Below are positions 40,064 to 49,094 of a stretch of DNA of 64,000 nt, piece after piece. The DNA comes from Methylogaea oryzae (lineage in GTDB: Bacteria > Pseudomonadota > Gammaproteobacteria > Methylococcales > Methylococcaceae). Where the stretch lies: contig NZ_AP019782.1 of assembly GCF_019669985.1 (NCBI RefSeq), positions 2,536,001 through 2,600,000 on the forward strand, in the 5' to 3' direction. The notes under the pieces were generated by a model. It saw nothing but the letters and a program-made list of their open reading frames with translations. It searched no databases and had not been told where the DNA came from. Position 1 is the stretch's first letter. Each line of letters opens with the position of its first letter. The translations under genes and the position numbers were made by a program.

Positions 40064-42571
40064 ATGTCCAAGCCCCCCGACACCGCCGTCATCCTTCATC
40101 TCTATTACACCGAGCTGTGGGAAGAAATTCGCGAATATCTGAACAATCTCGATCGCTTCGATTTGTACGTGTCGGTGACGGATAAGGCCGATAAATCCGT
40201 GCTCGCCCGCATTACCCAAGCCTTTCCCCAGGCCCGCATCGTCAAAGTCGAAAACCGCGGACGGGATGTCGCGCCCTTCATGAGAATTTTTGCCGATATT
40301 TCATCCCGTTACGAATACGTCTGCAAAATCCACTCGAAGAAATCCACCCATTACAGCGGCGGCACGCGCTGGCGACAACGGCTCTACGACGAACTGCTGG
40401 GATCGAAGGCGCGGGTGGCCGAAATCAAGCAGGCTTTCGCCGCCGACGAAAGCCTGGGATTAGTCGGTCCGGCGGGATTCGCCTACACCGCCAACGACCA
40501 CGCGCTCCCCTTGTACCAGGACATACTGGTCTATTTGGCCAGCGGCATCGGTTTGAACCTGACGAGCTTTTGTTATTCATTTTTTGCCGGCTCCATGTTC
40601 TGGTTTAGGGCGGCCGCGCTCGCGCCGCTGTTGCGGCTAGGCATCACCCAGGACATGTTCGAAGAGGAAAAAGGCCAAACGGACGCTACCCTGGCCCATG
40701 TCCTCGAGCGCTTTTTTCCCTTGGCCGCCCTCGCCGGCGGCTACCGAGCCATCGACACCGGCGAGTTCAGCCCGCTGCCGGAAGAGCCGGCAAACGCCGC
40801 GTCGAACGGGACTCCGCCGCCGGACCACGGCGCAATGGACGCGGCCATCGAACTGTTCCAGAAAGGCTTGTTGAGCGATGCTTACAACGCGTTCAGCGCA
40901 ATTCCGGCCGGCTCGCCCGATCATCCCACCGCCTTGGCCTACCTGGGGCTCGTCGCCCTGGCGGCGCGATTTTTCGACGACGCCGAAGTATTGTTCGGCA
41001 ATGCCATCGCCCAATCGCCCGATCCGGCGGCGATGCGGGAATTCATCGGTCGGCAGTGCCTCGAGCTAGGCCATACGGAAAAAGCGGAACACCACCTTGG
41101 CGCGGCCATCGCCGCGCAACCCAAACGCTTGAGCGCCCATTTGGCACTGTGCGAAGCGCTACGGCGGCAACATCGCCAAGAAGAAGCGCTGCAATCGCTA
41201 CGCACCGCTTTCGGCGCCAAACACCCGGACATACAGGCCTGTTGCGCTGAACTGGCCCGCGACCTGGGCGATCTGGAGACCGAATACGCCATCTGCCGGG
41301 AGCAGGCGCGCTCAGCGGAGTTGCAGGGCCGCGCCCTGGAATTGATGGCTTGGCGCGACGACACCCGTGCGGCGGACCTGCTCAAGGAGGCCCGCCGCTT
41401 TGCCGCCAGCCACTACCCGGCGCCGAAAGCCGCCCTGCCGCTTGGGCGGCGCAAGCGCCTGCGCATCGGCTTCGTCATCGGCGAGCTGGCTTCCGATACG
41501 GCCCGTTCTCGCCTCGAGCCCTTGCTGCTACGGCTGGATCCCAAGAGATTCGACACGGTCGTCTTCGTCAAAAGCGCCCGGCTCGACGAGCGCAGCTATA
41601 CCTCGGAAACCGCCCATCGCATGCATCTGATCGCCGACTATTGGCAGGTGTTGATACAACTCGACCCGGATAGCGCCGCCAAGGTGATCCGGGAATCGCA
41701 GACGGACATCCTCGTCAATCTGGAAGGTTATGCTTGCCCTTCGACCCTGGAAGCCCTGGTGAAACGGGCCGCGCCGATCCAAATCAACTGGAGCGCGCCC
41801 CCCTTGACCTGCGCCTTGGCCAACGTCGATTACATTGTCGGCGATCCGAGCATCGCCGCCGACGGCCAGCAAGAACCCGCCAATAACGAACCGAACCTGC
41901 TGTTGGCCTGGCCTTACGCCGCCTACGACTTGCCGGAAATCCGCCAAACCTTGCCGCAGCGCGGCCAAGCAAACGCGCCATTCACTTTCGGCTGCCTGGT
42001 GCCAATCCATTTCATGTCACCCCAAACCCTATCGGCTTGGCGCGACATTCTGGAGAAAAATCCCGGCACCCGATTGCTGCTTAACACCGGCGGCAGCGGC
42101 GCGGCGGCCCGCCGCCACGCGGAGCGCAAGCTGGCCGACGACGGTATCGCGCCGGAGCGCTTGTGCTGGGTGTCCGCCACCGATGGCCCCGGCTATTACG
42201 AAGGCTGGCGCCAAATTCACCTTGGCCTTTGCCCGTTGACGGGCGACAGCAGTTACATCGCGCTGCTCGGAGCAAGAATGGGCGTGCCGAGCGTCGCCGG
42301 CTCCGGCACCACGCCCTGGGGCGCAATCCCCGCGCTAACGCTGCAACGGTTGGGCTTGGAAGCATTCGTCGCGCCATCGGCGGAAAATTACGTCGAACTG
42401 GCGACCCGCTGGGCCGGCCAACGGGACAAGCTGAACACGCTCCGCGAAACGCTAGGTGAACGCGTTATGCAGTCGCCCCTTACCGATACCCAAGGTTTTG
42501 CCGAAGCTTTCGGCGCGGCGCTGGAAGCCATCTGGCTTAAAAAAGGCGGCAGCTTGGAGAACAGGGCATGA
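40064..42571 (+). CDS. RgpF-like domain - TPR - GT41 fusion protein
   Basis: 835 residues. Residues 1-240 resemble the rhamnan-synthesis protein F family: VILHLYYTELWEEIREYL, VENRGRDVAPFMRIF, YEYVCKIHSKKSTHY and WRQRLYDELLG. Residues 260-440 are TPRs. From about 465 on follows a GT41 half (RIGFVIGELASDTARSRLEPLL, DILVNLEGYACPSTLEAL, APIQINWSAPPLTCALANVDY, GLCPLTGDSSYIALLGARMG) aligned with OGT/SPINDLY, in which the usual GGxT region is altered to DSSY. The combination suggests a two-step enzyme: peptide or sugar priming and chain extension. Overlaps the next gene (ATGA). Confidence 0.78.
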   Translation: MSKPPDTAVILHLYYTELWEEIREYLNNLDRFDLYVSVTDKADKSVLARITQAFPQARIVKVENRGRDVAPFMRIFADISSRYEYVCKIHSKKSTHYSGGTRWRQRLYDELLGSKARVAEIKQAFAADESLGLVGPAGFAYTANDHALPLYQDILVYLASGIGLNLTSFCYSFFAGSMFWFRAAALAPLLRLGITQDMFEEEKGQTDATLAHVLERFFPLAALAGGYRAIDTGEFSPLPEEPANAASNGTPPPDHGAMDAAIELFQKGLLSDAYNAFSAIPAGSPDHPTALAYLGLVALAARFFDDAEVLFGNAIAQSPDPAAMREFIGRQCLELGHTEKAEHHLGAAIAAQPKRLSAHLALCEALRRQHRQEEALQSLRTAFGAKHPDIQACCAELARDLGDLETEYAICREQARSAELQGRALELMAWRDDTRAADLLKEARRFAASHYPAPKAALPLGRRKRLRIGFVIGELASDTARSRLEPLLLRLDPKRFDTVVFVKSARLDERSYTSETAHRMHLIADYWQVLIQLDPDSAAKVIRESQTDILVNLEGYACPSTLEALVKRAAPIQINWSAPPLTCALANVDYIVGDPSIAADGQQEPANNEPNLLLAWPYAAYDLPEIRQTLPQRGQANAPFTFGCLVPIHFMSPQTLSAWRDILEKNPGTRLLLNTGGSGAAARRHAERKLADDGIAPERLCWVSATDGPGYYEGWRQIHLGLCPLTGDSSYIALLGARMGVPSVAGSGTTPWGAIPALTLQRLGLEAFVAPSAENYVELATRWAGQRDKLNTLRETLGERVMQSPLTDTQGFAEAFGAALEAIWLKKGGSLENRA

Positions 42572-43377
42572 AGCCGACCTGGTCCGTAATTGTTTGCAGT
42601 ATCGATGCCGGCAAATTTGCGCAGATCAGCCAATGTTACGAGCGACTGCTGGCGGAACGGCGATTCGAAATCATCGCCATCCACGACGCGAAATCCCTGT
42701 CCGAAGGCTACAACCGGGGCATCGCCGCCGCTCAAGGCGATATCGTGGTGTTTTCCCACGACGATATTCTGATACTGGATACGGAGTTCGCCGCCAAAGT
42801 GGAACGGCGACTGGACGGCGACTTCGACTTGCTCGGTTTCGCCGGCGGCACCCAATTGGAGGACGGCTATTGGTGGGCGGCGGGACCGGAGTATATGCGC
42901 GGCGCAGTCGCCCATGCGGTCGCCAAAGACCGGCATTTGTCGCTACACGTTTATGGCGCCACCGGCGCGAACGTGGAACCGGTCGTGATGCTCGACGGAC
43001 TTTGCCTGATCGCCAACCGCAAGACGGTGGAGACGGTAGCCTTCGATGCCGAAACATTCGACGGTTTTCACCATTACGACGTTGACTTCAGCTGGTCGGC
43101 CCACTGCCGCGGCCTACGCCTGGGCGCCATGACCGATGTGCCCGTCATCCACATGTCCGGCGGCATATTCGGTTCCGATTGGAAGCATTACCGAGCGCGC
43201 TTCTGGGACAAATACGCGGATATATTGCCGTCCCCGCGCCCTTCGCCCATGCCGGAACCCCGCGCCACGGAAGCCCGCACGGCCATGTTCGAAAGCCCCT
43301 ATTCCCTGCTCCAAGCGTGGCGGCCCGAATACTTGCGGCGAGCCACCATAGCCATGTTGCGATTACGCCATGAGTAA
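42568..43377 (+). CDS. Family 2-like glycosyltransferase
   Basis: 269 residues. A GT-A type core: WSVIVCSIDAGKF, SEGYNRGIAAAQGDIVVFSHDDI with the DxD-like HDD, and LDGLCLIANRKTV, then HHYDVDFSWSAHCRG with a possible catalytic Asp. It belongs to the broad GT2 clan, close to the variant used for galactosyl/glucosyl transfer in capsule loci. Short overlaps with the fusion protein before and the GT41 protein after it show one transcription unit. Confidence 0.78.
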   Translation: MKPTWSVIVCSIDAGKFAQISQCYERLLAERRFEIIAIHDAKSLSEGYNRGIAAAQGDIVVFSHDDILILDTEFAAKVERRLDGDFDLLGFAGGTQLEDGYWWAAGPEYMRGAVAHAVAKDRHLSLHVYGATGANVEPVVMLDGLCLIANRKTVETVAFDAETFDGFHHYDVDFSWSAHCRGLRLGAMTDVPVIHMSGGIFGSDWKHYRARFWDKYADILPSPRPSPMPEPRATEARTAMFESPYSLLQAWRPEYLRRATIAMLRLRHE

Positions 43378-45151
43378 AAAAAAGCACCCGACACGGCCGC
43401 AAAAGCCAAACATCGCCGAGTCGTCGGCACAGGCTCAAGCGCTCTCCGCCCAGGGACGCTGGCAGGAAGCCTGCCGGGCATGGCGGAACGTGGTACGCCA
43501 GGATGGGCGCAACGCCGATGCGCAAGCCAATTACGGACTGGCGCTGGCCCATGCCGGCCAAACGGCGGAAGCGGTGGAGGCTTACGGCGCGGCGCTGCAA
43601 CTAGGCTTACCCGAAGACGAGGTACTGGTGGGCTGGGGTATTGCTTTCGGCCTGCGGGAACAGTACGGCATCGCCCAGGAAAACTTTGAAAACGCCGTGG
43701 CGCGCAACCCGAGCAACCTGCGCGCCTGGAGCAATCTGGTGTTGGTCTATGTGCGTCTCGGACTAACGCAACGGGCGTTGGAAGCGGCCGAACACGTATT
43801 GGCCATCGATCCTGACGACGCCACCACTTTGAGCAGCCTGGGAACCCTGTGTAAGGACAGCGCATTACCGGATCAGGCGATTGCTTGGTTTCGCCGCGCC
43901 GTGGCAGTCAAACCCAACGATCTCACCGACCATTCCAACCTCATGTGGGCCATGCTGCATTCCGATACAGTATCGCCCGGGGACATCGTTGCCGAAGGCC
44001 GCCACTTCGAAAGCCGTGTTCTTCAACAAGCGGCCGCCGCTCCGCCCCGGCAGCCGCCGACGTCGACGTCGACGTCGACGAAGGACGGCAAGCTGCGCAT
44101 CGGCTGGGTCAGCGGCGACTTACGGAACCATGCGGTCGGCCTATTCGTCATCCCGATGTTGGAACTGTTCGACGGCGAACGATTCGAATCGATCGTATAT
44201 TCCAACAGCCACGTCCGCGACGAAATGTCCCAACGGGCGCAAGCCGCAGTCTCGCTCTGGCGAGATGTCGCCGATCTCGACGACGCCCAGTTGGCGGACG
44301 CCATACGCCGCGATCGCGTGGACATCCTGGTGGATTTGGCCGGGCACACGGCGGGGAATCGCCTAGCCGCCTTCGCGCGGAAGCCTGCGCCGATACAGGT
44401 CACTTGGCTGGGTTATCCCGGCACCAGCGGCCTTAGCGCAATGGACTACATTTTGGTTCCGCCAGACCCCGTGTTGACGTCCGGCAATTGGTGCGTTGAA
44501 ACCCCGATCGCTTTGCCCGACTGCTATTGCGCACGCGATCCGTCGCAAATCCCGAATCGGTCGCTTCGCAACCAGAAGGACGCGGTAACTTTCGGCTGTT
44601 TGAACAACTTCTCCAAGGTCAGCCCGTCCGCGGTGGAAACCTGGGCCAATATTTTGGGCAAGGTCGCCGATTCGCGCCTCGTACTCGTAGCCATGGGCGG
44701 CAACGACCGGGAACTGGTTGAAGATATACGAAACCGCTTCGGCGCCTTTGGCATAGACAGCAACCGCATCATCATCCGCGGCAGAATGTCGCGAACGGAT
44801 TACTTTTCCGCCTATAACGACATTGACTTGGCGCTGGATCCGTTTCCGTTCAACGGCGGGACCACCGGCGTCGATTCGCTATGCATGGGCACCCCCTTCG
44901 TAACGCTGGAAGGACAAGCGCTGCACTCCAGAATGGGCGCCAACTTATTGCGAGCAGTCGGCTTGCATAAGCTAATCGCCGCTACGCGGGAGGACTACGA
45001 GAAAAAAGCCGTTGCGCTTGCCGAAAACGGCGAGGCGCTAACACGACTTAAAAATGAGCTGAGGGAGAAAATGACCGACAACCCGCTGATGGAGGTGCGA
45101 AGGTTTGTCAGAGGACTTGAAGAAGTTTTCCAGCGTATGACGCCGACTTGA
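43370..45151 (+). CDS. TPR - O-GlcNAc transferase (GT41) protein
   Basis: 593 residues. TPRs fill residues 15-200 (QALSAQGRWQEACRAWRNVV, AVARNPSNLRAWSNLVLVYV). A Pro/Ser/Thr linker then carries a GACGTC microsatellite, and the complete GT41 catalytic half follows: LRIGWVSGDLRNHAVGLFV, DILVDLAGHTAGNRLAAF, RKPAPIQVTWLGYPGTSG, DPFPFNGGTTGVDSLCMG and HSRMGANLLRAVGL. It is the most canonical OGT/SPINDLY homologue of the island. The nearest downstream genes are flagellar, and bacterial GT41 enzymes are known to glycosylate flagellin. Substrate inferred. Confidence 0.87.
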   Translation: MSKKKHPTRPQKPNIAESSAQAQALSAQGRWQEACRAWRNVVRQDGRNADAQANYGLALAHAGQTAEAVEAYGAALQLGLPEDEVLVGWGIAFGLREQYGIAQENFENAVARNPSNLRAWSNLVLVYVRLGLTQRALEAAEHVLAIDPDDATTLSSLGTLCKDSALPDQAIAWFRRAVAVKPNDLTDHSNLMWAMLHSDTVSPGDIVAEGRHFESRVLQQAAAAPPRQPPTSTSTSTKDGKLRIGWVSGDLRNHAVGLFVIPMLELFDGERFESIVYSNSHVRDEMSQRAQAAVSLWRDVADLDDAQLADAIRRDRVDILVDLAGHTAGNRLAAFARKPAPIQVTWLGYPGTSGLSAMDYILVPPDPVLTSGNWCVETPIALPDCYCARDPSQIPNRSLRNQKDAVTFGCLNNFSKVSPSAVETWANILGKVADSRLVLVAMGGNDRELVEDIRNRFGAFGIDSNRIIIRGRMSRTDYFSAYNDIDLALDPFPFNGGTTGVDSLCMGTPFVTLEGQALHSRMGANLLRAVGLHKLIAATREDYEKKAVALAENGEALTRLKNELREKMTDNPLMEVRRFVRGLEEVFQRMTPT

Positions 45152-45221
45152 CGTAAACAAGACGAGCGAACCCGACGCATCGAGCCACCTACCGGGGCCC
45201 CAAAATTGCAACTGGCGGGCG

Positions 45222-45569
45222 CTAAAGATTGTCGTTTTCGCTCGCCAAGTAGGCGGAGCGGGCAAGTTGCCCCAAAGCAAGCGCCACGGACTGTTGAGCT
45301 ATCGATTGTTTTTTTTGCTTCACCAGCAGAAATATTTCCGCATCGGTTTCGCGTATCGATTCCGCCATTTCTCTAACTTTGGGGAAATCGGACTCAACCA
45401 ACGGCAACGCAAAAACCGATTCGATAGCGCTTTGCCGCTCGGCAACCACTTCGGCCAATGCTTCCCATTGCCCGCTCTCCTCGCCCGACGCCAGCGCCAA
45501 CGCTCGCGAACTGAGCTCAAGCACACGGCCAACCCGTTCGCTTAGTGCGCTTTCCTCTGCCACACGCAC
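45222..45569 (-). CDS. fliT: FliT-like flagellar chaperone
   Basis: 115 residues, mostly helical (GRVLELSSRALALASGEESGQWEALAEVVAERQSAI in part, ESIRETDAEIFLLVKQKKQSI). The size and the position directly after fliS identify it as a FliT-type protein, the chaperone of FliD, though such proteins are poorly conserved in sequence. The start is a GTG: either 45569 or the second GTG at 45563, which has AGAGG at a better distance. Last gene of the flagellar block. Confidence 0.65.
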   Translation of the reverse strand: MRVAEESALSERVGRVLELSSRALALASGEESGQWEALAEVVAERQSAIESVFALPLVESDFPKVREMAESIRETDAEIFLLVKQKKQSIAQQSVALALGQLARSAYLASENDNL

Positions 45570-45584
45570 TGCCTCTGCTAGCTA

Positions 45585-45995
45585 CTAGGCTGAAACACCG
45601 TTACGAAATTCTTCTGGAATAGATTCCCATCCGCTTTTGATTTCCCGCATCAGCCGGGAAACCTCATCCAGAATAGCTACGTCGTTCTTGATGTTGGCAT
45701 CCAGCAAACGCTCGCCCATGTAAACATAAAGCGCCCGAAGATTACTGGCCAACTCCCCGCCTTTCTCCATGTCCAGGCAATCATCGAGCCCACCCACGAT
45801 TGCGATCGCCTTGGTGATGCTCTCCCCTTTCAAGGCGATGTCACCCCGCTCGATCGCACCCTTGGCGGCGGCGACCCTCCCCAAAAAACCTTCCATGAGC
45901 ATATGAATCAAGCGATGCGGGGACGCCTCCTGCACACTGGTCTGAACGTAAGCATCAGCGTATGGATTCGTTAAATTTCTAGACATAGCGTACAT
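45585..45995 (-). CDS. fliS: Flagellar secretion chaperone FliS
   Basis: 136 residues. NPYADAYVQTSVQEASPHRLIHMLMEG is the FliS N-terminal motif (Y..t.v.tasP..Li.mLydg), and LASNLRALYVYMGERLLDAN is typical of the middle helices. FliS binds the flagellin C-terminus and keeps it from polymerising in the cytoplasm. AGGA lies nine bases before the ATG at 45995; the ATG at 45986 is a second option. Between fliD and fliT as in many gammaproteobacteria. Confidence 0.92.
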   Translation of the reverse strand: MYAMSRNLTNPYADAYVQTSVQEASPHRLIHMLMEGFLGRVAAAKGAIERGDIALKGESITKAIAIVGGLDDCLDMEKGGELASNLRALYVYMGERLLDANIKNDVAILDEVSRLMREIKSGWESIPEEFRNGVSA

Positions 45996-46038
45996 AATAC
46001 CATTTCCTTAAGTTTACGTTTTCGAACCGCATAACACA

Positions 46039-47412
46039 TTACAATTTGCTTAGCGCGCTGCTTAACCAACTTGACGTGCTGTTCATCGTACCCACGGCCA
46101 CATCCATGGCGGTAAATTGCTTTTGTAGGCTAGCCTGGAATGCGTCCAAACGGTTCTGCAAGTCCAAACGCCCCTGGCTCACATCGCGCAGAGTTTTGTT
46201 GAGTCCTGTCGTCTGCGTATCCAAAAATCCGCCGGCCTGCACATAAGAGCTAATCCGACTATCCAACCGAACAGCCACGCCATTGGAGGAGGAGAACACG
46301 TCGCTCAACGCATTACTGTTGGCAGTTACAGCGGCAGCCAACTTGGTTTTATCCACCGACATGACGCCGTATCGATCCACCTGGATACCCAGCATGGCCA
46401 GCGAGTTGTAATTGCTGCCGGCTGACACCGACGATACCACGCCGGTAGCGTCACTCCGCACCTGGCCCACTATCGAGCGTAGCGTCGAATCACCAACCAA
46501 CGGGCCACCTTGTTTGGTTGAGCTGTCGTAATTCCCCAGGTTTTTTGTTACCTGCTGCAGGCTGTTATATGCGGCGACGAAGTCATCCACTTTTTTATTG
46601 ATAGCCGTCTGGTCCACGGCAACGTTCAAATTAGGAGTGGCTGCGGCCGCACCGACGCTATTCAACGTCAGGGTTACGCCGGGAATGACGCCGGTGACCG
46701 TATTGCTACTGGATGTAGCCGTCACGCCGTTCACCGTGAAGCTCGCGTTTTGGGCCTGTTGAGCCACAGGAAGGGAACCGTTCGCGACCGACAACTCCCC
46801 AGCCAAAGCGGTCAAGTTAGGATCCGCCGTGGTAGCCGATACGCTGACTGTGTTAGCGGATCCGGTGGATTTCGAGGTAAAGCTCAAATACGAATTGCCG
46901 GCGCCGTCGTTGATGACGCTGGCAGTCACACCGATATTCGCGGTGCCGTTGACGGCCGCAGCAATCCCGCTAAGGGTAGTATCCGCGCCCAAAGTGACAT
47001 TCACGCCCACCCCGCCAACGGCGATATTCAGGGTATCCCCCGCAACGCCAAACGTCGCTGCAGTTGCGTGGGAGGCCGACGTCTGCCGCTGGGCCTGCGC
47101 CAGCTGCGTAATACCAATGGAATAGTTCGCAGCCACAGCGCTGCTGTTGGCAGTCGCGGTAAACAGCGCAGTATTCGAGGAAGTCGCCGCCAGAGCGCTA
47201 AAGGTTGAGGAACTCTTCAAGCTCTGTACGGCCGTCTGGAAGGAAGACAACGCCCCCTTCAATGTCCCGAGAGCGCTGAGACGGGTTTGCGCAGCACTCT
47301 GTCTTGCGTTTAATTGGTCGGTGGCGGGCTGACCCTCTAGCGTCACCAATTTCTGGACAATGCTCCCGATATCCAAACCACTACCAACACCAATGCCTGA
47401 TGTAATAGCCAT
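46039..47412 (-). CDS. fliD: Flagellar filament cap protein FliD
   Basis: 457 residues from the ATG at 47412 (GGAGG upstream); the frame's earlier ATG at 47478 is not needed. The start MAITSGIGVGSGLDIGSIVQKLV and the C-terminal coiled region (LDLQNRLDAFQASLQKQFTAMD, WLSSALSKL) are diagnostic. The central part is Ser/Thr/Ala-rich (NVTLGADTTLSGIAAAV), as usual for the exposed domains and rich in potential O-glycosylation sites. It caps the filament and helps flagellin polymerise. Located between flaG and fliS. Confidence 0.93.
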   Translation of the reverse strand: MAITSGIGVGSGLDIGSIVQKLVTLEGQPATDQLNARQSAAQTRLSALGTLKGALSSFQTAVQSLKSSSTFSALAATSSNTALFTATANSSAVAANYSIGITQLAQAQRQTSASHATAATFGVAGDTLNIAVGGVGVNVTLGADTTLSGIAAAVNGTANIGVTASVINDGAGNSYLSFTSKSTGSANTVSVSATTADPNLTALAGELSVANGSLPVAQQAQNASFTVNGVTATSSSNTVTGVIPGVTLTLNSVGAAAATPNLNVAVDQTAINKKVDDFVAAYNSLQQVTKNLGNYDSSTKQGGPLVGDSTLRSIVGQVRSDATGVVSSVSAGSNYNSLAMLGIQVDRYGVMSVDKTKLAAAVTANSNALSDVFSSSNGVAVRLDSRISSYVQAGGFLDTQTTGLNKTLRDVSQGRLDLQNRLDAFQASLQKQFTAMDVAVGTMNSTSSWLSSALSKL

Positions 47413-47576
47413 ATAGCCTCCTCGCACCCGCTCGCTACTTAATTCGAAACAACCTGCCGACTGCGGCAGACTTAGCAAATCGCTCGCCTCTGCTCCAGTT
47501 ATCGGCCCAACGTCAGACTTCTTGATACCGAAAGATGGAGACTGGCTCGTCAGGTGGTGCTAAAACCAGGGTCGAA

Positions 47577-47984
47577 TCAGACCTTACCGGCAACAATCAA
47601 GCCTTTTTGGCTTTTGGATGCGGCATCCAGCCCTTCGAGACGCTGTTTCAAAGCCAGCATGTCTTCGCTGGGAATCTGCCGGATAACATCCCCGCTCGCC
47701 TGATCAACCACTTTGACCACCACCGAACCCGTGGCGTCGTCAATGCGAAAACGCAACCCGCTTCCCACGGCATCAATGACCGCGTTGGCCTTATGAACCA
47801 AATCGCGAAGCGCGCCGACATCCGTAGCCTGTCCGCCTTTTTGCGCAGAAGCAGGCTGGTTACCTCCTACACCTCGATCATCCGATGATGCTTCGCCCTC
47901 CGACGCCCCATTCGTACGAACGCGCGTATTGGCACTACTAGTGACCGACACAGCCGATGACGTACCTACAGTTAGCGCATTCAT
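47577..47984 (-). CDS. flaG: FlaG-family flagellar protein
   Basis: 135 residues from the ATG at 47984 with GGAGGG eight bases upstream. The N-terminal half is polar and low in structure; the C-terminal part LRFRIDDATGSVVVKVVDQASGDVIRQIPSED is the FlaG signature. FlaG influences filament length or export in other species; its exact action is not known. It lies between the flagellin genes and fliD. Confidence 0.88.
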   Translation of the reverse strand: MNALTVGTSSAVSVTSSANTRVRTNGASEGEASSDDRGVGGNQPASAQKGGQATDVGALRDLVHKANAVIDAVGSGLRFRIDDATGSVVVKVVDQASGDVIRQIPSEDMLALKQRLEGLDAASKSQKGLIVAGKV

Positions 47985-48047
47985 TTTGCGGCCCTCCAAT
48001 AAAATAAGGGAGCATCAACTATGCGCCCCTTATCGCTTTCAACTTAG

Positions 48048-48072
48048 GCCGCCCCGCCAGGCGGAGCGACCT
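48048..48072 (-). terminator. Stem-loop after flagellin copy 1
   Basis: GGTCGCTCCGCC-TGGC-GGGGCGGCC (minus strand) forms a strong, GC-rich hairpin without a T-run, about 20 bases after the flagellin stop. It may limit read-through into flaG or protect the flagellin mRNA 3' end. Confidence 0.5.
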
Positions 48073-48091
48073 AATTACCTCTTCAGCCCAA

Positions 48092-48931
48092 CTATCTGAG
48101 CAAGCTCAACACCTGCTGCGGTGCGGAGTTCGCCTGGGATAGCATCGCCGTACCGGCCTGCTGCAGAATCTGCGAACGGCTCAGGTTCGACGTTTCCGAT
48201 GCGAAGTCGGCGTCCATGATACGGGAACGGGCGGCCGACTGGTTTTCCGTGGCGATACGCAAACCCGTGATGGTGTTCGTCAGTCGGTTCTGCACGGCGC
48301 CCAGTTTTGCGCGAAGCGTGGTCACCTGCGTGATGGCGCTATCGATGGCTTTGACATAGGCACTGGCCGCCGAAACCTTCGAAATCGTGCCACCCGAGAA
48401 CACCGACTTCATCTTGCCGTTCGACAAGTTACTCATCCGGATGGAGATCTTGTTGTTGGCCATAGCGTCTGCGCCCACCTGGAAAACAACCACGGAGGTG
48501 GTGCTGTACGCTTTACCGTTCAGAATCGCGTTGCCGTTGAAGGTGGTGGAGTTGATCACGCGTTGCAGTTCCGACGCCAGCTGCTTGAACTCCGTATTCA
48601 AGTTGGCCCGGTCACCGGAGGCGTTGCTGCCGTTCATGGACTGGATGCCCAGGTCGCGCATGCGCTGCAGCATGTCGCCCAGGTTGCTCATCGCGCCTTC
48701 CGCCGTTTGCGCCATAGAAATGCCGTCGTTAGCGTTGCGCATGGCGACGTTCATGCCGTTGATTTGAGAGCTCAGGCGCGCGGCGATAGCCAAGCCTGCC
48801 GCGTCGTCCTTCGCGCTGTTCACGCGCAGACCCGAAGACAAACGCTCCATGGTCGTTGCCAAACTCGACTGGGATTGCTCCAGATTGCGCCGAGTGTTCA
48901 GGGACATCATGTTGGTGTTAATTACGGACAT
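48092..48931 (-). CDS. fliC: Flagellin, copy 1
   Basis: 279 residues. The conserved N-terminal D0/D1 (MSVINTNMMSLNTRRNLE, ERLSSGLRVNSAKDDAAGLA) and C-terminal D1/D0 (RIATENQSAARSRIMDADFA, QAGTAMLSQANSAPQQVLSL) flank only a short central part, so this is a small flagellin with a reduced exposed D2/D3. The protein is identical to copy 2, residue for residue. The Shine-Dalgarno AGGAGAAAGG is shared, but the promoter region is not: no GCCGATAA-type -10 is visible here. Central Ser/Thr residues (YSTTSVVVF, SVFSGGTISKVSAASAY) are candidate sites for the neighbouring glycosyltransferases. Confidence 0.95.
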   Translation of the reverse strand: MSVINTNMMSLNTRRNLEQSQSSLATTMERLSSGLRVNSAKDDAAGLAIAARLSSQINGMNVAMRNANDGISMAQTAEGAMSNLGDMLQRMRDLGIQSMNGSNASGDRANLNTEFKQLASELQRVINSTTFNGNAILNGKAYSTTSVVVFQVGADAMANNKISIRMSNLSNGKMKSVFSGGTISKVSAASAYVKAIDSAITQVTTLRAKLGAVQNRLTNTITGLRIATENQSAARSRIMDADFASETSNLSRSQILQQAGTAMLSQANSAPQQVLSLLR

Positions 48932-48950
48932 GGCCTTTCTCCTAATTCGT

Positions 48951-48964
48951 GCCGAAGGTTCGGC
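48951..48964 (-). promoter_or_regulatory. Leader hairpin of flagellin copy 1
   Basis: GCCGAA-cc-TTCGGC (minus strand) directly precedes the shared Shine-Dalgarno region. Copy 2 has a hairpin of similar size and sequence at the same place although the flanks differ. Confidence 0.5.
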
Positions 48965-49094
48965 TATAAGCTACATAAAGGGAGCGTCGAAAATCGATTG
49001 TACGAGGAAACACGCGCCCTTTTTGCCTTTTAAACCGGCTGTTTCGTTTCCTCCCCGCCCCACCTAGGGGCGGGAAGAAGCTGCCTCAGCCCAA

